A stretch of DNA of 32,887 nt from Nitrospirota bacterium (GCA_016212105.1 JACRHJ010000017.1:1-32887), one strand, 5' to 3'. Shown: positions 17,933 to 26,495, counted from the first letter of the stretch. The notes: a model not told the origin generated them from the letters alone. Numbers and translations are program-made.

Positions 17933-18009
17933 CCCTTGACGTTTTTCCCGTGAAGGCGGAGAAACCTCTTCATACTACCAGAATCCCCCCATATTTTAAA
18001 GCTTTTTTC

Positions 18010-18038
18010 TTGCCAACGCCGGGCCGTTACATTATCCT
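18010..18038 (+). promoter_or_regulatory. Promoter giving a leaderless addB transcript
   Basis: TTGCCA (18010-18015), a 17-bp spacer and TATCCT (18033-18038). The expected start is at about 18045, the A of the addB ATG. No SD is present. Geometry is identical to the mtgA promoter. Confidence 0.6.
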
Positions 18039-18044
18039 GTTGAC

Positions 18045-21000
18045 ATGAAAACGTATATACTTCCGTTCGGCGGGCACGCGTGGGGACGACGCCGCGAGAT
18101 ACTGCGGGAAATCGTCTCCGGCAGCCCCGGCCCGCCGTACGACTACGGCCATATACTCTACCTGGCCCCCAACGAGCAGAAGCTTAGGACGCTGAAGGTG
18201 ACGTTCCTCGAAGCGCTGGAGGAGGTGGCCGGCGCGAAGGGCTGCATCCCGCCCCGGTTCTTTGTCCTGAACCAGTTCATCCGGTCGCACGTCGTCCCGG
18301 CATCTTCCAGGCCTGTCGTGGACGACATGACGCGCGGGCTTGTCATCGAGGAGCTGTGCGTCAAGGCCGCAGGCCGCATCGGCGCGGCGGGGCTGTCCCC
18401 CGAAGCGGCCGGGCCTTCCCTCGCCAGGCCCGTGGCGGACGCGCTCGACCTGCTGTACCTCCACGGCGTCGAGGACGGCCGGACGAGGGCCGCGCTCGGC
18501 GACGGCATGCCTGCCAGGATACTCATGGACGTGAAGCGGGAGTACGAGGCATGGCTCCGGAGGCACGGCCTCGCCGACCTTTCCGCGCTCAAGGGCTCGT
18601 TCATGCCGGGTCCGGACACGTTCGCGGGTCACGGGCTCGTCGTCATGGACGGGTTCTACGACGCCGACCCCTGCGAGACGCGGGTACTCTCCGCCCTCGC
18701 GGCTTCCGCCGGGGAATGCATATTCCTGCTCGAAGCGCCCGGCCTCGGGAGCCCCGGCTCGACGGGGCCTGGGATGCCGTACTTCGGCGCGGACCTGCTG
18801 ATGCGGGCGCTTGGCGCGGATGGCGGCCAGGCGGAATCCCCCTCACCCCCGGCCATATTATATTCATCTACCATTGACCCTCCCCCCTTGAGGGGGAGGG
18901 TGGCCCAAAGGGCCGGGCTGGGGGGTAATGAAGTTCTCCCGCAAGGGGAGAGGGGGGCAACTACCGACGACGCCGAGGCTGACGCATACATTGGCGCGCT
19001 GTTCGCCGGCCGTCACCTGAACGAGTCGCTCGCGGCGGTCAGGGCGCTCGCGCCGGACGGACGCGAGGTCAGGGTCGAGGGCGCTCTGAACCCGGCCGAG
19101 GAGGTCTGCCGCATAGCAGGAGACATCAAGGAGTCGTACCTGAACGGCGGCCTGCCGGACCTCGGCCGCGTGCTGGTATTCTTCCCGTCTCCGGACGGGT
19201 ACCTGCCGCTCGTCGAGGAGGCCTTCCGCGACATGGGCATACCATATTACCTCTCGCAGGGCAGGCCGCTCGCGCAGTCGCCGGTGGTCGCCGCCCTGAT
19301 GAACATCCTCGCGCTCCCGGTGGACGGCTACACCTACAGGGGCATCCGGCGCGTCCTGTCCTCCCAGCTCGTGAGCCTCGGCGCGCCTGACGCCCAGGGC
19401 GGCAATGTGCCCGGGGCCTTCGACGCGTTCGCCAGGAAGGAACGAATACCCGGCGGGAGGAAGCGGTGGCTCGCCGGCCTTGAGAAGGTGGACAACGGTT
19501 CGCCGGAAAGTGACGACGGCCCGTGTACGGACGACGATGCCGCGCCTCTCCGGCCGGCCCTAGTGAGGCTGTTCGAGATAACCGCCCCTTTCGAGCTGGG
19601 AAGGGCAAGGCTTTCGGACTGGGTCGGGGCGGTCAGGGTCCTTCTGACGGAGTCCGGCATCGCCGCATCCGCCGCGTCGCACGCGCCGGGCATGCCGGAC
19701 ATCCCGGCCGCTTACGACGGGCTGGCATCCGCGCTGGACGGCCTCGGGGACGCGGCCTCGCGCCTCGAGAGGCGCATGGACATGCCCGAGTTCGTGTACA
19801 TCCTGCGGAAGGCCGTGTCCGGGATTCGCTACACTTCCGGCAATGACATCGTGGCGGGGGTCCGCGTACTCGGGCGGCTGGAGACACAGTCCGCGCCGTT
19901 CGACGCGGTATACGCGGGCGGGCTGCTGGAGCGGGCCATGCCCCTCGCGCGGCCCGTGGACATATTCCTCCCGGACGGCGTCCGGGAGCGGCTGGGGCTG
20001 CCGACGTCTTCCGCCGCGCGCTCCCGTGACGCGCGCACATTTCTCGGGCTCGTCCTCGGGGCGCCAAAGGTAACGCTTTTCTACCCGGAGTCATCCGGCG
20101 GCCCGGCAAAGTCTCCCTCCCCGTACATCAGGGCGCTCGAACCGTTTTTCAGGGCGGGCCGTGTCACAAGGCTGGAACACGTGTGCAGGCCCATCCAGCC
20201 CGCATCCGCCCTCGGCCCGGACGGGCTCCTGCGCACGCTCGGCCTCAGCGCCGCGGTGCACGGCAGGGACGCAAGGCAGGCGGCAGAGGAAGTATGCACG
20301 GGCATAACGTCCGGCATGCCCGGATGCGGCCCGGTGCCTGTACGAAGGCTCGAAGCGGCGCTCAGGGCGGTAGCGCCGGGTCGTGACGCGGTACCGCCGA
20401 CGCCCCCGGAGAAGTCCGAGTTCTCGGTCACGGAGCTTGAGGAGTACATGACATGCGGCTACCGCTACTACCAGGCGCGTGTCATCCGGAGCGCGCCGGA
20501 GGACGAGCCGGACGACGACATCGCCCCGCACAAGGCCGGGAGCGTCGTCCACGACATACTTCAGAGGTTCTATCAGCGGCACGATGGGCCGGTGACCCCG
20601 GACAACGCGCCGGACGCCCTCGCGGCCCTCGTGAGGATAGCGGACGAGAGGTTCGGCCGTCTGCCGGAGACGCCGCGAAACCTGGACCTCCGGCGGAGGT
20701 TCGCCGAGTCCATCGCGCCCCGGTTCATCGAGGCCGAGGCCGCGCTTTCAAATACAGGGTACCGGGTATACGCGACGGAGCTGCCCGTCCGCGCGGAGCT
20801 TCCGGACAAGGACGGCGGGCATGTCGTCATCACGGGAAAGATAGACAGGCTCGAGACGGACGAGGCCGGTAACTTCATCGTCGCGGACTACAAGACGGGT
20901 AAGTACCCCGGCTCGCCCGGCGGGAAGCCGCTCGGGAAACAGTTCCAGCTCCCGCTATACGCGTGCCTCGTCAGGGAGGGCGCGGTAAAGGCGGACGACG

Positions 21001-21353
21001 GACGCGCGTTCTGCACGCCAGCCGGGCTTGTGTACTACAACCTGAAGGAAGGCACGATGAGGGACGTGGTGCTCTACGACGCGGCCCTTCCCGGCATCGC
21101 CACGGCGGATACCCCGTCCGGGAAGAGGGCCGGAGACAGGGCGGAGGTCGAGCGGGTGATACAGGACTGCCTCGACAAGGCGCTCGAAGCGGCTAAGGGC
21201 ATACAAAAGGGCCGGTTCGAGGCGGACTGCGAGGACAGGCGGATATGCGAGCGGTGCGAGTTCGTGCCGGTATGCGAGAGGGGCGGGCGTGTGGCGGACG
21301 ATGCGGGCGAGGACGCAGGGGACGTTTTGGCGGTGAGCGGCGGCGAAACATAA
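18045..21353 (+). CDS. addB: AddB-type subunit of an AddAB helicase-nuclease
   Basis: A 1102-residue protein. The C-terminal nuclease has the DxK motif D948-Y-K950. Four cysteines, C804 and C1068/C1071/C1077 (C-x2-C-x5-C), match the Fe-S cluster ligands of AddB. The helicase-like N-terminus (LPFGGHAWGRRREIL) has no Walker A GKS/GKT, so it is probably an inactive helicase scaffold. With AddA it would resect double-strand breaks for RecA. Residues of about 265-306 are Pro/Gly/Arg-rich and encoded by DNA resembling intergenic repeats. The gene overlaps a predicted leaderless promoter geometry at its 5' end, and addA follows after 392 bp of repeats. Confidence 0.9.
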   Translation: MKTYILPFGGHAWGRRREILREIVSGSPGPPYDYGHILYLAPNEQKLRTLKVTFLEALEEVAGAKGCIPPRFFVLNQFIRSHVVPASSRPVVDDMTRGLVIEELCVKAAGRIGAAGLSPEAAGPSLARPVADALDLLYLHGVEDGRTRAALGDGMPARILMDVKREYEAWLRRHGLADLSALKGSFMPGPDTFAGHGLVVMDGFYDADPCETRVLSALAASAGECIFLLEAPGLGSPGSTGPGMPYFGADLLMRALGADGGQAESPSPPAILYSSTIDPPPLRGRVAQRAGLGGNEVLPQGERGATTDDAEADAYIGALFAGRHLNESLAAVRALAPDGREVRVEGALNPAEEVCRIAGDIKESYLNGGLPDLGRVLVFFPSPDGYLPLVEEAFRDMGIPYYLSQGRPLAQSPVVAALMNILALPVDGYTYRGIRRVLSSQLVSLGAPDAQGGNVPGAFDAFARKERIPGGRKRWLAGLEKVDNGSPESDDGPCTDDDAAPLRPALVRLFEITAPFELGRARLSDWVGAVRVLLTESGIAASAASHAPGMPDIPAAYDGLASALDGLGDAASRLERRMDMPEFVYILRKAVSGIRYTSGNDIVAGVRVLGRLETQSAPFDAVYAGGLLERAMPLARPVDIFLPDGVRERLGLPTSSAARSRDARTFLGLVLGAPKVTLFYPESSGGPAKSPSPYIRALEPFFRAGRVTRLEHVCRPIQPASALGPDGLLRTLGLSAAVHGRDARQAAEEVCTGITSGMPGCGPVPVRRLEAALRAVAPGRDAVPPTPPEKSEFSVTELEEYMTCGYRYYQARVIRSAPEDEPDDDIAPHKAGSVVHDILQRFYQRHDGPVTPDNAPDALAALVRIADERFGRLPETPRNLDLRRRFAESIAPRFIEAEAALSNTGYRVYATELPVRAELPDKDGGHVVITGKIDRLETDEAGNFIVADYKTGKYPGSPGGKPLGKQFQLPLYACLVREGAVKADDGRAFCTPAGLVYYNLKEGTMRDVVLYDAALPGIATADTPSGKRAGDRAEVERVIQDCLDKALEAAKGIQKGRFEADCEDRRICERCEFVPVCERGGRVADDAGEDAGDVLAVSGGET
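18837..18962. repeat. Repeat insertion within addB coding sequence
   Basis: The element reads CCCCCTCACCCCCGGCC.., CCTCCCCCCTTGAGGGGGAGG, then CTCCCGCAAGGGGAGAGG, the vocabulary of intergenic family D. About 126 bp stay in frame with addB and add about 42 residues of low-complexity peptide. Flanking coding sequence is ordinary. Confidence 0.75.
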
Positions 21354-21357
21354 GGAG

Positions 21358-21672
21358 ACCCCTCACCCCATCCCCTCTCCCGCGAGGAGAGGGGATTATA
21401 TGGGTGGGCTACGCCCACCGCTTGTCATTCCGAGCGGAGTCGAGAAATCTGCTTTTTGGTTTTTTAGCGGGCGGCGATTTTTCAGGCCGGCACATGGGGG
21501 CCCACCCGCGAAAGGCACGCGGGTCAGGCCACCGCCTGTCATTCCCGCCCCGGCTTTTGGCATACCGGGGTAAACTCCAGCGGGAATCCATTTTATGCAT
21601 GAAGGTCAAAATGGACCCCCGTTTTCACGGGGGTGACAGGCAGGGCCGACACATAGGCCCGCCCTTACCTCA
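21358..21672. repeat. Composite of D, G, long A and C repeats between addB and addA
   Basis: This fills the gene-free gap 21354-21745: family D (21358-21396), a GGGTGGGCTACGCCCACC palindrome (21400-21419), family G (about 21466-21533), long family A in inverted orientation (about 21539-21593), a GACCCCCG..CGGGGGTGAC variant (about 21613-21638) and family C (about 21642-21668). The frame stays open through all of it into addA, but composition and repeats mark it as non-coding. Confidence 0.8.
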
Positions 21673-21673
21673 C

Positions 21674-21714
21674 AGAAGTTCTTGGGCCGCCTTCTTACAA
21701 GAAGGCGGGACTTT
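21674..21714 (+). repeat. Family F leader hairpin upstream of addA
   Basis: AGAAGTTCTTGGGCCGCC.., stem 21687-21708 (CCGCCTTCTT / AAGAAGGCGG). Compared with the copies before the Nramp-like gene and leuC, one stem pair changes from T-A to C-G on both sides, a compensatory change. Confidence 0.75.
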
Positions 21715-21745
21715 AGTACTTGCATTTGACTTAGAGGTATCCCTC

Positions 21746-24700
21746 ATGCGTTTCGAAGCACAGGCGCGCGGCATGCGCCCCGACAAGACCGTCCTGCTCT
21801 CCGCGTCCGCGGGCTCTGGCAAGACGTTCGTCCTGGTGGGCAGGATGCTGCACCTGCTCGCGGCCGGGGCAGCGCCCGAATCTCTCGCTGCCATAACCTT
21901 CACGGAGAAGGCCGCGTCTCAGATGAAGGACAGGCTGTTCGGCAGGCTTGCCGATGCCGCCTGGTCCGGCGCCGACGCCCGGGCCGCGCTCGGCCTCCTG
22001 CCCGGGGACATGCCGTACCCGGTGCGGATGTCTCCGGAGGACGTGTTCTCGGCGCTGGTCGCCGACCCGGACGCGCTCCGCATCAGCACGATACACGCAT
22101 TCTGCCTGGGGCTACTCAGGAGGTTCCCGCTCGAGGCCGGGCTCCCGGCGGAGTTTTCTCTTCTGGACGAGACCGAGTCCATCGTCCGGAAGGGACGCGC
22201 GGCCGAGTACGCAATGGAATACACCGCCTCGGACAGGGGCGATGCGGGCCGTGCGTTCGAGACGCTCCTGCGCTCCGGCATGACCGTGGACGGAGTGACG
22301 GGACTGCTCGTCGAGTCGCTCGGCAGGCGCGGGATACTGAGCATGGCGGAGTCGCGCGCGGGCGGGTTCGACGGACTTCTTGCGTCCATAGACGCTGCAA
22401 TGACGCCGGGCGGGAAGGAGCTGGCCGCGCGCGCGGCCGTCGAGGGCGGCGAGGTCGCGGATGCGGCCGGGCGGCTCCGGGACATGGTCGCCGGCCTGGG
22501 CGTCGCGCTTCCCGGATATTCCGGCGCGCTCGAAAGGCTCACGGGGCTCACCCGGTACGAGGACTTCCCGGACGTATTCACCCGCGCCAAGGGCGCGTTC
22601 TACACGAAGGAAATGGGCTACCTCGCCAGGCTGCCCGTGAGCAAGTCCGCGGTTGAGTCCGCATTGAAACTATCCGAGCCGTCCCTCAAGGGAGCATCGC
22701 TCAAGGCGCGCGCGGCTACGCTCAAGGACGGTCACGACGAACTGTACAGCGGACTGCGCGACAGGCTGAACTTCGTCGCCGCGCTCCACGACGACTTCAC
22801 CGCGACTCGCGTGCTCATGGCGCTTCTGCGCATGTACAGGACAGCCGAGGAGTCGTACCGCTCCGGCAACCACCGCGAGGGGTACGTGGACTTCGACGAC
22901 CTCGAAATCCACGCGTACCGTCTGCTCGCAGGGCCGGACGGCCACAGGGTGCTGGAGGGCATGGGGCAGAAGGTCCTGCACTACATGGTTGACGAGTTCC
23001 AGGACACGAACACGCTCCAGTGGGGTATCGTCGAGCGGCTCGCCTCCGAGGTATTCTCCGGACAGGGCGCGGAGGGCGTCTCGTCTCCAACGCTGTTCGC
23101 GGTCGGCGACACGAAGCAGTCGATATACAGGTTCCGGGACGCGGACTACCACCTGATGGACGCGCTGAGGGAAAAGATGCGTGCGCGAGTCAGCCTGGAC
23201 AGGCTGGAGCTTCCGGAGCTGGACTGCAACTTCCGCTCGGCGCCGGAGGTGCTGAAGGTAGTGGACGAGACGTTCGGCCTCCTGATGCAGGGGTACAGGC
23301 CGTCTGTAGCAGTGCGCGCCGGGGCGAGGGGGTCCGTCACGCTCCGGGTCGTACACAGGGACGACGAGCCGGCCGCGCTCGCCGATGCGATAACCGAGGC
23401 TCTGGGAATGACAATATGGGATGAAGCGACCGCCGGCCTCCGGGCGTCCGGGTACGGCGACATGGCCGTCCTGCTTCGCTCCCGTTCCGGCCTCGGGGCG
23501 TACGAGTCCGCGCTCCGTGCAAAGGGCATCCCGTTCAAGGTTGTCGGCGGGGTCGGCTTCTTCCGCCAGCCGGAGGTGCGGGCGGTGATGGGCATACTCG
23601 GCTGGCTGGACAACCCCGGCGACAGGCTCGCGCTCGCGTCCGCGCTCAAGTCCCCGCTGTTCCGGTTGTCCGACGGCGAGCTTGAGCCCATATACAGGGC
23701 GGCCGACCCAATGGCCGCGCTCGGCGCTGTCTTGCCGGAGGCGCAAGCGCTCTTCTCCGGCTGGCGGGACAGGGCGGGTCTCGTGAGCGTGGGGAGCCTC
23801 GTCTCGGAAATAATCAGGGAGTCGTCCGCTCTCCTCGCGTTCGGCGTGTCCGGAGGGCCAGCCAGCGCGCTGAACATAGAGAAGCTGCTGGGCCTGGCGC
23901 ATGCGTTCGACATGCGTGGCGGGGCCGGCTTGCCGGAGTTCACCGAGTGGGTCGCGGAATACCGGGAGAAGTCCGACCTGCCGACCGCGGACGTGGAGCT
24001 GCCCGGCTTCGAGGAGTCCGTCAGCATCATGACCGTCCACGCGGCCAAGGGGCTGGAGTTCCCGGTGGTATTCCTTCCGGGCGCGGCACGCGGGACACGG
24101 AAGGGCTCTCCGGGGCTCCTTGTCAGTGTCGGCGAGGGCGGGACGCTCGACATGGCGGTCGGGACGGGCTCGCTGCTCGGCGACAACCCGCGCTACGGCG
24201 CGCTGAAGGAGACGGAGAACACAGAGTCTCTCGGCGAGGCCGCGCGTCTGCTATACGTCGCCATGACACGCGCGAGAGACCACCTGCATATCTTAGCCGG
24301 AGACAAGCCCGGCAAGGACGGCGCGTTCGTACCGGGCGAGGGCACCTGGGCCGGGATGCTGTTCCGTGCCGCGCCGCCGTCACTTTTCGAGGGCGGGCCG
24401 GTGGCTGGGGAGATGCCGGCGGTGTACAGGTATCCGGAGTCAGCCCTCACCCCCGGTTCTTCTCCAGCAAAACTCCCTCTCCCCTCGCGGGAGGGGACTG
24501 AGGGGAGGGGGAATAAGGAAGAGCACGGCGGAACCCTCACCACCAGCCCCTCTCCCACAACACTTCCCCTCCCCTCGCGGGAGGGGACTGAGGGGAGGGG
24601 GAATACGGAAGAGCACAGGGGAACCCTCACCCCCAGCCCCTCTCCCACTGCGGGGAGAGGGGAGGATAAGGTAGTGACGCCCCCAGCCCCCCTGCCCCCC

Positions 24701-25555
24701 TCCCCTCCTTCGGCTCCGCTCAGGACAGGCTCCGGTGGGGAGGGGGAAGAAATGGATAAGCAAAAGCAGGCGGAGGAGGTTGCTTCGCTATGCTCGCAAA
24801 GACAGGCGAAAGCGGAAAATGACGACTCCCCTCCCCTCGCGGGAGGGGGCAGGGGGGAGGGGGAATCTGTCGGCATTGCTTCGCTCCGCTCGCAAAGACA
24901 AATTGACTATACCGGGCTGGCGGCGAGGCTCGCGCCTCTGCCCGTGCCTGCGGGTGTAACGTTTCTTTCGCCGAGCGGGCTTGGCGGCGCGCTCGTTAAG
25001 ACGCCAGTCTCAGACTGTGATGATACGCCAGAGCAGGAGCCCGCCGGGCTCTCCGCGGGACTCTCGGCCGGGCACGCCGTCGCGCGCGGCCTTCTGATAC
25101 ACGCCGCGCTTGAGCGGTACGGGCGCGCCGGGTCTTACGACCTCGCGGAGCTTGCGAGCAGGATACCCGCAACGCAGAAGCTTGCAAAAGGCGAGGAGGC
25201 GGCGCTCGTGTCCGGCGTGGAGAAGACGCTCGCGCGCCTCCTCTCGGACAAGGAAGTTGCCGGGCTATTGTCGCCGGGCGCAGGCAAGCAGTTCGAGCTG
25301 CCGCTGCTCCTCAGGCGCGGCGGCGCGATAATCGGCGGGAGCGCCGACCTCGTCGTCGTCGAAGGTGATACCGCTATGGTAATCGATTACAAGACCGGCA
25401 TGGCCGATATGTCCGTCGCTGCCGTCCGCGCGGCCTACGCGCCGCAGCTCGGGGCGTACCGGGACGCGGTGCGCGAGGCCTTCGGCCTGCGGGAGGTTTC
25501 CGCGTACCTTCTGCTGGTGGACAGGGTGGAGCTGGTGCGGGTCTTTCCGGCTTGA
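21746..25555 (+). CDS. addA: AddA-type UvrD/RecB family helicase-nuclease with repeat-derived linker
   Basis: A 1269-residue protein from ATG 21746, chosen because AGAGGT lies just upstream and the alignment begins there. SF1A helicase motifs: I ASAGSGKT (K26), II VDEFQDT (D416, E417), III GDTKQSIYRFRDAD, V TVHAAKGLEFPVVF (from 763), VI LYVAMTRAR (836-844). The C-terminal RecB-type nuclease has D1201 (GSADLV) and D1214-Y-K1216. It acts with AddB. Residues of about 900-1053, between helicase and nuclease, are Ser/Pro/Gly/Arg/Glu-rich and encoded by several stacked repeats, including two 90-bp (30-codon) tandem units. Motifs continue in the same frame after the insert, so it is not a frameshift. 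Confidence 0.93.
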   Translation: MRFEAQARGMRPDKTVLLSASAGSGKTFVLVGRMLHLLAAGAAPESLAAITFTEKAASQMKDRLFGRLADAAWSGADARAALGLLPGDMPYPVRMSPEDVFSALVADPDALRISTIHAFCLGLLRRFPLEAGLPAEFSLLDETESIVRKGRAAEYAMEYTASDRGDAGRAFETLLRSGMTVDGVTGLLVESLGRRGILSMAESRAGGFDGLLASIDAAMTPGGKELAARAAVEGGEVADAAGRLRDMVAGLGVALPGYSGALERLTGLTRYEDFPDVFTRAKGAFYTKEMGYLARLPVSKSAVESALKLSEPSLKGASLKARAATLKDGHDELYSGLRDRLNFVAALHDDFTATRVLMALLRMYRTAEESYRSGNHREGYVDFDDLEIHAYRLLAGPDGHRVLEGMGQKVLHYMVDEFQDTNTLQWGIVERLASEVFSGQGAEGVSSPTLFAVGDTKQSIYRFRDADYHLMDALREKMRARVSLDRLELPELDCNFRSAPEVLKVVDETFGLLMQGYRPSVAVRAGARGSVTLRVVHRDDEPAALADAITEALGMTIWDEATAGLRASGYGDMAVLLRSRSGLGAYESALRAKGIPFKVVGGVGFFRQPEVRAVMGILGWLDNPGDRLALASALKSPLFRLSDGELEPIYRAADPMAALGAVLPEAQALFSGWRDRAGLVSVGSLVSEIIRESSALLAFGVSGGPASALNIEKLLGLAHAFDMRGGAGLPEFTEWVAEYREKSDLPTADVELPGFEESVSIMTVHAAKGLEFPVVFLPGAARGTRKGSPGLLVSVGEGGTLDMAVGTGSLLGDNPRYGALKETENTESLGEAARLLYVAMTRARDHLHILAGDKPGKDGAFVPGEGTWAGMLFRAAPPSLFEGGPVAGEMPAVYRYPESALTPGSSPAKLPLPSREGTEGRGNKEEHGGTLTTSPSPTTLPLPSREGTEGRGNTEEHRGTLTPSPSPTAGRGEDKVVTPPAPLPPSPPSAPLRTGSGGEGEEMDKQKQAEEVASLCSQRQAKAENDDSPPLAGGGRGEGESVGIASLRSQRQIDYTGLAARLAPLPVPAGVTFLSPSGLGGALVKTPVSDCDDTPEQEPAGLSAGLSAGHAVARGLLIHAALERYGRAGSYDLAELASRIPATQKLAKGEEAALVSGVEKTLARLLSDKEVAGLLSPGAGKQFELPLLLRRGGAIIGGSADLVVVEGDTAMVIDYKTGMADMSVAAVRAAYAPQLGAYRDAVREAFGLREVSAYLLLVDRVELVRVFPA
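24443..24903. repeat. Block of stacked repeats inside addA, with 90-bp tandem units
   Basis: Two 90-bp units (24461-24550 and 24551-24640) and the start of a third (24641) share CCCCTCGCGGGAGGGGACTG and GGGGGAATA-GGAAGAGCAC. Then come D-like arms (about 24641-24760), a family B arm (GTTGCTTCGCTATGCTCGCA, about 24779-24802), another D palindrome (about 24826-24862) and a second B arm (about 24875-24900). The period is a multiple of three, so the reading frame survives. Confidence 0.85.
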
Positions 25556-25595
25556 CAGAGGCGGTGCATCCGCGTATGATGAAAAAACCAGCCGG

Positions 25596-25765
25596 TTTTA
25601 TGCAGGGGCCGACCCGCGTGTCGGCCCTATAATCCGTCATTCCCGCGAAAGCGGGAATCCAGCGGCTTTTTAGCGGGCGACGAATTTTCAGGCCAGCACA
25701 CGGGGGCCCACCCCGCGAAAAGCACGCGGGGTCAGGCCTAAGAATGCTGACCTGAAAATTCGCAC
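25596..25765. repeat. C, short A and family G palindromes between addA and the FKBP gene
   Basis: Family C (about 25605-25628), short family A (25636-25665) and family G (about 25668-25765). G is a long imperfect palindrome with outer arms GACGAATTTTCAGGCC / TGACCTGAAAATTCGC and an inner hairpin ACCCCGCG..CGCGGGGT. The related copy at 21466-21533 has one fewer base pair in this hairpin, lost on both sides. Confidence 0.75.
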
Positions 25766-25804
25766 CCGCGGGTCTTTGGAAAAACAAAACAGGAAGGCAA
25801 TAAT

Positions 25805-26233
25805 ATGACGATTGCAAAGAAGGGCGACAAGGTAAGCGTACACTACACCGGCAGGCTGGACGACGGGACCGTCTTCGACAGCTCCGAGGGGCGCGAGCCG
25901 CTCGCGTTCACGGTCGGAGGCGGCCAGATGATAGCGGGCTTCGACAAGGCGGTGGACGGGCTGGGTTTGAACGAGTCCAAGACGGTGAAGATTCCCGCCT
26001 CCGAGGCCTACGGCGAGCGGCAGGACGACATGGTCATCAAGGTCGGCAAGGACCAGTTCCCGCCTGACATGGACCTCGAAATCGGCATACAGCTCCAGGT
26101 GCCGCAGACGAACGGCAGGCCGGTCATCGTGACCGTGACCGAGATAGCCGCCGACTCCGTGACGCTCGACGCGAACCACTCGCTCGCGGGCAAGGACCTG
26201 ACTTTCGACATCAGGCTGGTGTCGATAGGATAA
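25805..26233 (+). CDS. SlyD-like FKBP-type peptidyl-prolyl isomerase
   Basis: A 142-residue cytoplasmic protein with no signal peptide. The FKBP half begins KKGDKVSVHYTGRLDDGTVF. VGGGQMIAGFDKAVDGL and ASEAYGERQDDMV are typical of the SlyD group, where an insert-in-flap chaperone domain (about residues 70-120) interrupts the FKBP fold. The protein ends shortly after TFDIRLVSI and lacks the His/Cys-rich metal-binding tail of E. coli SlyD. It should isomerise Xaa-Pro bonds and chaperone folding. AGGAAGG lies 7 nt before the ATG. A repeat-derived hairpin downstream looks like its terminator. Confidence 0.94.
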   Translation: MTIAKKGDKVSVHYTGRLDDGTVFDSSEGREPLAFTVGGGQMIAGFDKAVDGLGLNESKTVKIPASEAYGERQDDMVIKVGKDQFPPDMDLEIGIQLQVPQTNGRPVIVTVTEIAADSVTLDANHSLAGKDLTFDIRLVSIG

Positions 26234-26237
26234 GGAA

Positions 26238-26337
26238 CGCCCCCAGCCCCCTGCCCCCCTCCCCCGCAAGCGAGGGAGGGGGAAATCCTGGAACCCCCTC
26301 ACCCCAACCCCTCTCCCGCAAGGAGAGGGGACTTATA
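26238..26337. repeat. Two family D elements after the FKBP gene
   Basis: Two adjacent D palindromes: about 26241-26287 (CCTCCCCCGCAAGCGAGGGAGG) and about 26290-26337 (CCCCTCACCCCAACCCCTCTC..GAGAGGGG). Confidence 0.8.
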
Positions 26338-26356
26338 GAGGATAGACTTTGTGCAT

Positions 26357-26387
26357 GGGCCGACAGGTGTGTCGGCCCTTTCTTTTT
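26357..26387 (+). terminator. Terminator-like hairpin formed by a family C repeat
   Basis: A perfect 9-bp stem GGGCCGACA / TGTCGGCCC with a GGTG loop (26357-26378) runs directly into TTTCTTTTT. It lies downstream of the FKBP gene and before the next promoter. The stem is a copy of family C. Confidence 0.75.
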
Positions 26388-26399
26388 CGCCTCTTTTCA

Positions 26400-26427
26400 T
26401 TGACTCCACACCTGTATCTGGTATACT
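26400..26427 (+). promoter_or_regulatory. Promoter of the small exported-protein gene
   Basis: TTGACT (26400-26405), a 16-bp spacer and TATACT (26422-26427). The predicted start is near 26434, 62 nt before the GTG at 26496. It lies just past the terminator-like hairpin. Confidence 0.6.
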
Positions 26428-26495
26428 TTTTTAATCATCCGCGACAGGCCGCCAGGACGCGCCTGATTTATTCACAGATTAAACGAGGAATAACA

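Noticed and set aside
21245..21745. In-frame N-terminal extension of AddA
   Set aside because: The stretch consists of families D, G, A, C and F repeats and the end of addB. Homology and a good SD begin at ATG 21746.
24461..24640. CRISPR array
   Set aside because: The two 90-bp units are directly abutting with no unique spacers, lie inside a gene, and no cas gene is present.
24443..24903. Frameshift or pseudogene in addA
   Set aside because: Helicase motif VI before the block and the nuclease DYK motif after it lie in the same frame, with no stop codon.
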